NCBI GenBank assembly: GCA_021827225.1
Contig: JAKAXG010000173.1
Span: 1-8,126 of the forward strand
DNA: 8,126 bases
Direction of reading: 5' to 3'
From: Actinomycetes bacterium
GTDB lineage: Bacteria > Actinomycetota > Acidimicrobiia > Acidimicrobiales > Palsa-688
Shown here: piece after piece, positions 1 to 5,778 of the stretch
Position numbering within the stretch: position 1 is the stretch's first letter
How the letters are laid out: every line of letters begins with the position of its first letter
Position numbers and translations under genes: made by a program
The notes under the pieces: model-generated
What the model saw: the letters and a program-made list of their open reading frames with translations, nothing else
Databases searched by the model: none
What the model was told of the DNA's origin: nothing

Positions 1-2317
1 CTCGACCGGCGTGCACGCCGCTGCGACCGGCGTGCACTCCGCCTCGACCGGCGTGCACGCCGCCGGCGTCTCCGCCTGCCCGGCGGCGGCCAGCGCCGCC
101 ACCTCCTACGGCTCCTACACCATGGACCAGCTGGGCGCCGCCTACGGGATGCCCACCCTGTTCGGGGAGGGGCTGACCGGGCAGGGCCAGTCCATCGCCG
201 TCTATGAGCTGGCCGCCCACAGCCCGTCGGACGTGTCGGCCTACGAGTCGTGCTTCGGGCTCACCAACCCGGTGACCACCGTCGCCGTCGACGGCGGCGG
301 GGCCACCGGCACCGGGGGCACCGACGAGGCCAACCTCGACATCGAGCAGGCCGCCACCCAGGCGCCCGGCGCCGCCATCTACTCCTACGAGGGTCCGAAC
401 ACCTTCAGCGGCCGCTACGACGTGTGGAACCAGATCGTCAGCAACCCCCAGGTCCGGGTCGTCTCCACCAGCTGGGGGTTCTGCGAATCCGACGCCGCCC
501 AGTCGGGCGACCTGGGGGCCCTGACCACCCTGTTCCAGAAGGCGGCCGCCGAGGGGCAGACCATCATGGTGGCGTCCGGCGACAGCGGCTCGGAGGGCTG
601 CTACCAGGACGGCACCGGCGACACCAGCCTGCAGGTCGACTACCCGGCGTCGGACCCGCTGGTCACCGCGGTGGGCGGCACCACCCTCTACGGCCCCGGC
701 AGCGAGATCGTGTGGAACGCCTGCCAGGGCGACGAGACCCTCAGCTGCGCCAACGGCGCCAACGGGCAGGCCGCCGGCGGCGGAGGCATCTCCCTCTACG
801 AGGCCCGACCGTCATACCAGACCGGGGCCGCTTGGGGGCGGGAGGTGCCCGACATCTCGGTCAACTCCGGGGTCGGCATGGTCATCTACTCCAGCGGCCA
901 GTGGGAGGCCGGGGCGGGGACCAGCTTCGCCGCCCCGTTCATGGCCGGACTGGTGGCCGACCGCAACCAGGGTTGCACGTCGAGCACCGGCCAGTTCAAC
1001 CCCGGCCTCTACGCCCTGGCCGCCGGCACCCCGAACGCCTACGGCAGCGCCCTCAACGACATCACCAGCGGCGACAACGACATGACCGGCTCCAACGCCG
1101 GCCAGTACCCGGCCGGGCCGGGCTACGACGAGGCCACCGGCCTGGGATCCCCGATGGCCGGCGGTCTCACCTGCCCGGAGGTGGAGTCGGTGAGCCCCGC
1201 CGACGCCGCCCCCGGCACCACGGTCACCATCTCGGGCAGCGGTCTCGAGGGGGCCACCATCTCCTTCGGTGCCACCACCGCTCCGGTCACCAGCGCCACC
1301 GCCACCTCCGCCACCGTGACCGTGCCGTCCGGCTCCGGCTCGGTCCAGGTCTCGGCGGCCAGCGTGCTCGGCCACGGCACGGCCGCCGCCGGCTTCACCT
1401 TCGCCGCCGGCTCGACCACGACCACCACCCCGACGACCTCCACCACCCCGACGACCTCGACGACCTCGACCACCTCGACGACCCCCACCTCCGGAGCCAC
1501 CCCCACCGGCGGCACCACGTCGGCGCCGGCGGCGCCAAGCTGCCCCAGCGGAGCGGGATCCCCGCTGCCGGGGGCGGCCGGGATCGCCTCGGTGGACGTC
1601 GGCGGGTGCCCCGGCTACCTCGTCGCCGACGCCGCCGGCCAGGTGTCCGCCTTCGGCTCGGCCGTGTGGCGCGGCGACCTGGCGGGGGTGCACCTCAACG
1701 CCCCGGTCATCGCCATCGAGGCCACCCCCGACGGGGGCGGCTACTGGCTCCTCGGCGCCGACGGCGGGATCTTCACCTTCGGCGACGCCCGCTTCTACGG
1801 CTCCACCGGCGGCATCCGCCTGGCCGCCCCGGTGGTCGGCATGGCCGCCACCCCCGACGGCCGGGGCTACTGGATCGTCGCCCGCGACGGCGGGGTGTTC
1901 TCCTACGGTGACGCCCGCTTCCACGGCTCCACCGGCGGCATCAGGCTGGCCCAGCCGGTCGACGGGATCGCCGTGGCCCCCGGAGGCAACGGGTACTGGC
2001 TGGTCGCCTCCGACGGCGGGGTGTTCGCCTTCACCTCCGACGGCTTCTACGGCTCCCTCGGCTCGGTGCGCCTGGCCCGGCCCGTCGTGGGGATGAGCGG
2101 CACCGCCGACGGCCGGGGCTACACCCTGGTCGGATCCGACGGCGGGGTGTTCTCCTTCGGCGACGCCCCCTTCTACGGCTCGCTCGGCGCCCACCCGCCG
2201 GCCAGCCCCATCGTGGATCTGTCGCCGGTCCCCGCCGGCGACGGCTACTACCTGGTGACCGGCGCCGGGACCGTGTACGCCTTCGGCCCCGGCGCCCGCT
2301 ACCTGGGGAACGCCTAG
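1..2317 (+). CDS. Secreted S53 (sedolisin/kumamolisin-type) peptidase with TIG domain, Thr-rich linker and six propeller-like repeats; 5' end missing
   Basis: Serine-carboxyl endopeptidase, expected to be exported and cleave proteins outside the cell. Residues are numbered from the in-frame GTG at 11, which is probably not the true start: the frame is open to the left edge, and the N-terminal prodomain and signal peptide expected of the family are absent. Catalytic domain about 35-388: Glu106 and Asp110 (E-x3-D), the oxyanion-hole Asp191 in SGDSGS, and nucleophile Ser305 in GTSFAAP. A kumamolisin-like calcium site is suggested by Asp350-Ile351 and the Gly-rich loop to Asp373. A TIG/IPT-like beta domain follows (about 389-465), then a Thr/Ser/Pro linker (468-505), then six 42-residue repeats (523-768) with the pattern GYWLV..DGGVFSFGDA..YGS. 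Eight Cys in the catalytic part suit an extracellular fold. It ends 7 bp from the convergent crotonase gene. The S53 call is firm; the function of the C-terminal part is inferred. Confidence 0.93.
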   Translation, partial: STGVHAAATGVHSASTGVHAAGVSACPAAASAATSYGSYTMDQLGAAYGMPTLFGEGLTGQGQSIAVYELAAHSPSDVSAYESCFGLTNPVTTVAVDGGGATGTGGTDEANLDIEQAATQAPGAAIYSYEGPNTFSGRYDVWNQIVSNPQVRVVSTSWGFCESDAAQSGDLGALTTLFQKAAAEGQTIMVASGDSGSEGCYQDGTGDTSLQVDYPASDPLVTAVGGTTLYGPGSEIVWNACQGDETLSCANGANGQAAGGGGISLYEARPSYQTGAAWGREVPDISVNSGVGMVIYSSGQWEAGAGTSFAAPFMAGLVADRNQGCTSSTGQFNPGLYALAAGTPNAYGSALNDITSGDNDMTGSNAGQYPAGPGYDEATGLGSPMAGGLTCPEVESVSPADAAPGTTVTISGSGLEGATISFGATTAPVTSATATSATVTVPSGSGSVQVSAASVLGHGTAAAGFTFAAGSTTTTTPTTSTTPTTSTTSTTSTTPTSGATPTGGTTSAPAAPSCPSGAGSPLPGAAGIASVDVGGCPGYLVADAAGQVSAFGSAVWRGDLAGVHLNAPVIAIEATPDGGGYWLLGADGGIFTFGDARFYGSTGGIRLAAPVVGMAATPDGRGYWIVARDGGVFSYGDARFHGSTGGIRLAQPVDGIAVAPGGNGYWLVASDGGVFAFTSDGFYGSLGSVRLARPVVGMSGTADGRGYTLVGSDGGVFSFGDAPFYGSLGAHPPASPIVDLSPVPAGDGYYLVTGAGTVYAFGPGARYLGNA
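5..67 (+). repeat. Three in-frame 21-bp tandem repeats (7-residue unit)
   Basis: Units at 5-25, 26-46 and 47-67 all begin ACCGGCGTGCAC and encode TGVHAAA, TGVHSAS and TGVHAAG. The array meets the left edge, so the copy number may be higher. It lies just before the catalytic domain of the S53 peptidase, where a prodomain-to-enzyme linker would be. The internal GTG codons, including that at 11, are Val codons of the repeat rather than convincing starts. Confidence 0.85.
1412..1491 (+). repeat. Thr-rich low-complexity linker with ACGACCTCG / ACCACC micro-repeats
   Basis: The stretch encodes a run of Thr, Ser and Pro (about residues 468-494 of the peptidase) from repeated ACGACCTC and ACCACC units. 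Such linkers in exported actinobacterial proteins are flexible spacers between folded domains and are often O-glycosylated. Here it separates the TIG domain from the C-terminal propeller-like repeats. Glycosylation is inferred. Confidence 0.85.
1577..2314 (+). repeat. Six tandem 126-bp units encoding 42-residue propeller-like repeats
   Basis: The period is exactly 42 codons: the anchor prolines of the APV/QPV/RPV/SPI motifs are residues 565, 607, 649, 691 and 733. Units lie at 1577-1702 (degenerate), 1703-1828, 1829-1954, 1955-2080, 2081-2206 and 2207-2314 (36 residues, ending at the stop). The consensus has P-V-x-G-hydrophobic, ATPDGxGYWLV, DGGVFSFGDA and FYGSxG. Units 2 and 3 are the most alike at DNA level. 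The pattern suggests one beta-sheet blade per unit; six units could close a propeller, probably for binding surfaces or matrix. The fold is inferred. Confidence 0.88.
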
Positions 2318-2338
2318 ACCGGGCTCACGCCCAGCGGT
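2318..2338. terminator. GC-rich hairpin in the convergent gap between the peptidase and crotonase genes (no U-tract)
   Basis: The arms are ACCGGGC (2318-2324) and GCCC-AGC-GGT (2329-2338), giving 7 pairs with a 3-nt bulge (AGC) around a TCAC loop. It starts directly after the peptidase stop codon, and the crotonase stop codon (2325-2327) lies in its loop. It has no T-run on either side, so it is not a canonical intrinsic terminator; it may mark or protect the 3' ends of both transcripts. In DNA this GC-rich, a chance hairpin is possible. Confidence 0.3.
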
Positions 2339-3134
2339 AGTCCGGCGCCGAGCGCTGCATGAACGCCCGCCGGCCCTCGGCGGCGTCGTCGGTCTGCAAC
2401 GCCAGGATCTGGGTGCGGTTCTCCAGGTCGATGGCGGCCTGCTGGCTGGGGATCTCCAGCGCCGACCACATCACCTCCTTGGTCATCCACACCCCGAAGG
2501 GGCTGTTGGCGGCGATCTCGTCGGCCACCGAGAAGGCCGCCTCCATGAGGGCGTCGTCGGGGACCACCTCGGCCACCAGGCCGATCCGGTGGGCCTCCTC
2601 GGCGGGGATCAGCCGCCCGGTCAGCATCAGCAGGTGAGCCGCCCCCGCCCCCACCAGCCGGGGCAGTATCCAGCTGACGGAGATGTCGCAGCCGGACAGG
2701 CCGATGCGCACGAAGGCGGCGTTGAACCGGGCCGACGCGGCGGCGATGCGCACGTCGGAGCCCAGCACGAACGCCAGGCCGCCCCCGGCCGCCGGACCGT
2801 TGACCGCGGCGATGACGGGCTTCTTCACCTTGCGCATGCGGGTGACGATCCCGGCGATGCGCTGTTGGAGCACGAAGCTGGTCGGCACGGGACCCAGGCC
2901 GTCCGTGCCGGGGGTGGCCCGGCCGCCGCCCTTGAGGTCCATGCCGGCGCAGAAGCCCCGGCCGGCGCCGGTCAGCACCACGCTGCGCACGGCCGGGTCG
3001 GCGTCGACCTCGTCGAGGGCGGCGTAGAGACCGGAGAGCAGGTCCTCGTCGATGGCGTTGAGGCGGTCCGGACGGTTCAGGGTGATTCGGGCAACGGCGG
3101 GATGGGGGCGGTCCACGAGCACGGCGTCAGGCAT
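2325..3134 (-). CDS. Crotonase (enoyl-CoA hydratase/isomerase) family protein lacking both canonical catalytic Glu residues
   Basis: A 269-residue protein, the usual single-domain crotonase length, acting on acyl-CoA thioesters in the cytoplasm. CoA and oxyanion-hole motifs are clear: N-terminal ITLNRPDRLNAI (17-28), GRGFCAGMDLK (59-69) and NGPAAGGGLAFVLGSDVRIA (112-131). By my hand alignment to rat mitochondrial hydratase, the first catalytic Glu (GGGCEL) is Ala121 and the second is about Arg143. Asp149 in GLSGCDISVSW falls where dienoyl-CoA isomerases have a catalytic Asp. Hydratase activity should therefore not be assumed; isomerase, hydrolase or other crotonase chemistry is possible. The ATG at 3134 begins the conserved N-terminus. 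No Shine-Dalgarno lies at normal spacing, and a TAGAAC box sits 8 nt upstream. It is divergent from the acyl-CoA ligase across 24 bp, which suggests a shared acyl-CoA pathway. Confidence 0.9.
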   Translation of the reverse strand: MPDAVLVDRPHPAVARITLNRPDRLNAIDEDLLSGLYAALDEVDADPAVRSVVLTGAGRGFCAGMDLKGGGRATPGTDGLGPVPTSFVLQQRIAGIVTRMRKVKKPVIAAVNGPAAGGGLAFVLGSDVRIAAASARFNAAFVRIGLSGCDISVSWILPRLVGAGAAHLLMLTGRLIPAEEAHRIGLVAEVVPDDALMEAAFSVADEIAANSPFGVWMTKEVMWSALEIPSQQAAIDLENRTQILALQTDDAAEGRRAFMQRSAPDYRWA

Positions 3135-3142
3135 GCCGCAAC

Positions 3143-3148
3143 GTTCTA
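3143..3148 (-). promoter_or_regulatory. Possible -10 box of a leaderless transcript for the crotonase gene
   Basis: Read on the minus strand the box is TAGAAC, 8 nt before the ATG at 3134. It keeps the TA of the actinobacterial TANNNT consensus but ends in C. It shares the CTAG core (3146-3149) with the opposing ligase promoter. Confidence 0.35.
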
Positions 3149-3152
3149 GCCT
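3147..3152 (+). promoter_or_regulatory. Likely -10 box (TAGCCT) of a leaderless transcript for the acyl-CoA ligase gene
   Basis: TAGCCT fits TANNNT and lies 6 nt before the ATG at 3159, the spacing expected if transcription starts at the A of the start codon. No Shine-Dalgarno precedes that ATG. The sequence downstream (TC..GGCATG) resembles that before the HD-domain gene at 7605. Confidence 0.5.
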
Positions 3153-3158
3153 CTGGGC

Positions 3159-4721
3159 ATGACCGGGGCCATGACCACCGACCAGCCGTCCACCACCGCC
3201 GGCTTCCTCCGCCACTGGGCGGCGCAGCGGCCCGACCACCCGGCGCTGCGCTGGGCCGGCGGTCAGCTCACCTACGCCCAGCTGCACGAGCGGACCAGCC
3301 GGGTGGCCCAGGCGCTGCGGGCCGAGGGGGTCGGCACCGGCTCCCGGGTGGCCTTCCTGGACAAGAACGGCCCCGAGCAGGTCGAGCTGTTCTTCGGGGC
3401 GGCCAAGCTCAACGCCGTGCCCTGCCCGGTCAACTACCGGCTGGCCCCGCCGGAGATCGCGTTCATCGTCGCTGACAGCCAGGCCCCGGTGTTCGTGGTC
3501 GGGGAGGAGTTCGCCCCGGCCGTGGAAAAGGTGGCAGACCAACTGCCAGGCGTGCGGATCATCACCATGGGCCGGGATTACGAGGACTGGCGCGACGCCC
3601 ACCCGGCCGACGACCCCGAGGAGCCGCTGGGCGCCGGGGACATCGCCTACCAGCTGTACTCGTCGGGGACCACCGGCCGGCCCAAGGGGGTGCAGCTGAC
3701 CCAGGCCAACCTGGCCGCCGGCATGAGCCTCTACCCGAAGGTCATGGGCCTCGGCCCCGACAGCGTCAGCATGGTGCCGATGCCGCTGTACCACATCGGC
3801 GGCGGCGGATGGGCGCTGGCCGGTTTCGCCCAGGGGGCGACCAACGTGCTCGTCCGCGAGATCGTCCCGGACCGGCTGGTCGACACCATCGTCGAGGAGC
3901 GGGTGACCCACGGGTTCCTCGTCCCCGCCGTCCTGCAGTTCATGCTGGCCGTGCCCGGGGTGGAGACCCGCGACTTCGCCGCCCTGCGGTCGCTGCTCTA
4001 CGGCGCCTCGCCCATCTCCGAGAAGGTGCTGGCCGCGTCGGTCCGCACCTTCGGCTGCGAGTTCGTCCAGGCCTACGGGCTGACCGAGTCCACCGGCACG
4101 GTCATCTACCTGCCGGCCGCCGACCACGACCCGGACGGCCCCAACCGCCACCGGCTGCGGGCCGTCGGGGTCCCCATCCCCGGTTCGGAGGCCAAGGTCG
4201 TCGACCCCTCGACCGGCGAGACCGTCCCGGCCGGCCAGGTCGGCGAGATCTGGGTCAAGGGCCCGACGGTCATGGCCGGCTACTGGCACATGCCGGAGCA
4301 GACCGAGGCGGCGATCACCGACGGCTGGCTCCATACCGGCGACGCCGGCTACCAGGACGCCGACGGCTACTTCTACATCCACGACCGGGTCAAGGACATG
4401 ATCGTCTCCGGCGGGGAGAACATCTATCCCGCCGAGGTGGAGAACGTCATCATGTCCCACCCCGACGTGGCCGACGTGGCCGTCATCGGAGTGCCCCACG
4501 ACCGCTGGGGGGAGACCCCCCGGGCCATGGTCGTGCGGGCCCCGGACGCCGAGCTGACCGAAACCGACCTGCTGGCGTTCTGCCGGGAGCGCCTGGCCGG
4601 CTTCAAGTGCCCGACCAGCGTGCAGTGGATGGACGAGCTGCCCCGCAACCCGAGCGGCAAGGTGCTGAAGAAAGATCTGCGGGCCCCGTTCTGGGAGGGC
4701 CGCACCCGGATGGTGGGCTGA
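3159..4721 (+). CDS. FadD-like acyl-CoA ligase (AMP-dependent synthetase, ANL superfamily)
   Basis: A complete 520-residue cytoplasmic enzyme that activates a carboxylic acid with ATP to an acyl-adenylate and then to an acyl-CoA thioester. The family core motifs are all present: ATP P-loop YSSGTTGRPKGV (167-178), YGLTES (306-311), GWLHTGDAGY with Asp395 (389-398), hinge region YIHDRVKDMIVSGGENIYP with Arg410 (406-424), and PRNPSGK ending in the catalytic Lys501. The overall layout is close to mycobacterial medium/long-chain FadD ligases (FadD13-like size), but the chain-length or aromatic substrate cannot be read from the sequence. The ATG at 3159 is chosen because a TAGCCT box lies 6 nt upstream; a second ATG at 3171 is possible. 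It is divergent from a crotonase, which probably acts on related CoA esters, and convergent with the MBL gene 14 bp downstream. Confidence 0.94.
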   Translation: MTGAMTTDQPSTTAGFLRHWAAQRPDHPALRWAGGQLTYAQLHERTSRVAQALRAEGVGTGSRVAFLDKNGPEQVELFFGAAKLNAVPCPVNYRLAPPEIAFIVADSQAPVFVVGEEFAPAVEKVADQLPGVRIITMGRDYEDWRDAHPADDPEEPLGAGDIAYQLYSSGTTGRPKGVQLTQANLAAGMSLYPKVMGLGPDSVSMVPMPLYHIGGGGWALAGFAQGATNVLVREIVPDRLVDTIVEERVTHGFLVPAVLQFMLAVPGVETRDFAALRSLLYGASPISEKVLAASVRTFGCEFVQAYGLTESTGTVIYLPAADHDPDGPNRHRLRAVGVPIPGSEAKVVDPSTGETVPAGQVGEIWVKGPTVMAGYWHMPEQTEAAITDGWLHTGDAGYQDADGYFYIHDRVKDMIVSGGENIYPAEVENVIMSHPDVADVAVIGVPHDRWGETPRAMVVRAPDAELTETDLLAFCRERLAGFKCPTSVQWMDELPRNPSGKVLKKDLRAPFWEGRTRMVG

Positions 4722-4736
4722 GCCGGCAACGGCCCC
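4715..4736. terminator. GNRA-capped hairpin in the convergent gap between the ligase and MBL genes (no U-tract)
   Basis: GCCG (4722-4725) and CGGC (4730-4733) close a GCAA tetraloop, a stable GNRA type. GGG (4715-4717) can also pair with CCC (4734-4736) across a 4-nt bulge that contains the ligase stop. It occupies essentially the whole intergenic gap. There is no T-run, so intrinsic termination is doubtful; it may act as a shared 3'-end structure. Confidence 0.3.
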
Positions 4737-5776
4737 TACAGCTCGAAGCGGGTGCCCACCGAGTTGGGCACGAACGCCTCCCCGAAGCGGGCACCCATGG
4801 CGTGCTGGGCCCGCCACCCGGTGCAGTGCGCCGGCACCACCACCTGCGGGGCCATGGCCTCCAGGTCGTCGAGCACCCGGGGGATGAGCGGCTCGAAGAC
4901 GGGCCCGTTGAGGTGGAACCCGCCCATCACCGCGTGGATCGGCCGCTCGCCGGTGAGGCGCCGGGCGTAGCGGCAGATGTTGACCACCCCGGCGTGGCCG
5001 CAGCCGGTGATGACCAGCAGGCCCTTGTCCCTGATGTCGACGATCAGGGCCTGGTCGTCGAGGACCAGCGGGTCGGGCTCCCACCGGCCGGCGAGCCACG
5101 CCTGCTGGGGCGGGAAGCCCGGCTCATAGCCGGTGGTGCGCGCCACCTCGCCGGTGATCAGCACCGAGCGGTCCAGCAGGAAGCTGGGGTGCCCCTCCTC
5201 CACCACGTCGAAGCCGGCGTCGACCAGCGCCCGCCTGCTGGTGGTGGGGATCTCCATGGGATCCCGGCCCGGCACCGTCACCCGCCGGCGCCGCCAGAAG
5301 TGGGGGTGGATGAGGACCGGCAGGTTGGACCGGCCCAGCGTGCGGATCAGCCCGTCCAGGCCGGTGGTGTGGTCGAAATGGCCGTGGCTGCAGACGATGG
5401 TCTCGATGGCGGTGGGGTCGACCTGCAGGCGGCGCATGTTCTCCACCACCCCGTCGGGGCTGGTGCCGGCGTCGAAGAGGATGGTGCGCTCCACCCCGCC
5501 CTTGGTCACGGTGACCAGCACCGAGAAGCCGTGCTCGGCCAGCAGGGCGTCGAGGCCCCAGCCGTCCTCCATGGCCGCCACCGCCCGCCGCCCGCCGCCG
5601 CGGGCCCGGTGGGCGGGGCCGCGGTCGGGCATGAAGGCGTCGGTGACGTTGTCCATCAGGGTGGTCACGGTCACCGCGTCGACCGGTTCCAGGTTGAACA
5701 CGGCCGGCAGGTCGAAGTCGTAGAACACCGGCTCGGCCACCGGCGGGTGGGGGTGGGGGTGAGGGTCGGTGCACAC
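4736..5776 (-). CDS. Metallo-beta-lactamase-fold hydrolase, COG1237 type
   Basis: A 346-residue metal-dependent hydrolase if it starts at the GTG at 5776. Metal ligands are visible: SHGHFDH gives His131, His133, Asp135 and His136; His261 lies in ITGCGHAGVVNI, His288 in MGGFHL and His317 in PAHCTGW. The TGC.HAG...NI, GGFHL and HCTG set is typical of COG1237 proteins, often annotated after an archaeal dihydropterin-RFAP synthase; the real substrate here is unknown. The first fold strand is VDAVTVTTLMDN (32-43), so about 30 residues precede the fold, including an odd PHPHPHPP stretch. The 5776 start is favoured by AAAAAGG eight nt upstream, inside the end of the SDR gene. In-frame GTGs at 5740, 5728 and 5701 are alternatives, and 5701 would give a trim 321-residue protein. 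It is probably co-transcribed with the SDR, whose stop is 2 bp away. Confidence 0.88.
   Translation of the reverse strand: MCTDPHPHPHPPVAEPVFYDFDLPAVFNLEPVDAVTVTTLMDNVTDAFMPDRGPAHRARGGGRRAVAAMEDGWGLDALLAEHGFSVLVTVTKGGVERTILFDAGTSPDGVVENMRRLQVDPTAIETIVCSHGHFDHTTGLDGLIRTLGRSNLPVLIHPHFWRRRRVTVPGRDPMEIPTTSRRALVDAGFDVVEEGHPSFLLDRSVLITGEVARTTGYEPGFPPQQAWLAGRWEPDPLVLDDQALIVDIRDKGLLVITGCGHAGVVNICRYARRLTGERPIHAVMGGFHLNGPVFEPLIPRVLDDLEAMAPQVVVPAHCTGWRAQHAMGARFGEAFVPNSVGTRFEL
5745..5765 (+). other. Potential G-quadruplex motif on the plus strand
   Basis: Four G-runs lie at 5745-5747, 5749-5753, 5755-5759 and 5763-5765 with loops of 1, 1 and 3 nt, which satisfies the standard G3+N1-7 rule with very short loops. 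It lies on the template strand of the SDR-MBL operon near the MBL start, and on the other strand encodes His-Pro repeats. Any effect on expression is inferred. Confidence 0.6.
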
Positions 5777-5778
5777 GG

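Noticed and set aside
164..186. G-run cluster that also fits a G-quadruplex rule
   Set aside because: Longer loops, lies mid-gene in the peptidase, and such clusters are expected by chance at this GC content.
1412..1491. Tandem ACGACCTCG-like units considered as a CRISPR or regulatory repeat
   Set aside because: They are contiguous and in frame with no spacers, and encode a Thr-rich linker.
250..1911. Long plus-strand open frame of 553 codons overlapping the peptidase
   Set aside because: It is an Arg/His/Gly-rich translation in another frame of GC-rich DNA, with no motif, while the S53 frame carries complete catalytic motifs.
812..2194. Long minus-strand open frame opposite the peptidase
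   Set aside because: Gly/Ala/Val-rich low-complexity translation that mirrors the repeats on the coding strand; no recognisable domain.
3135..5099. Minus-strand upstream extension of the crotonase frame to 5099
   Set aside because: It runs antisense through the whole acyl-CoA ligase and reads as low-complexity His/Gly/Val-rich sequence; the conserved protein starts at the ATG at 3134.
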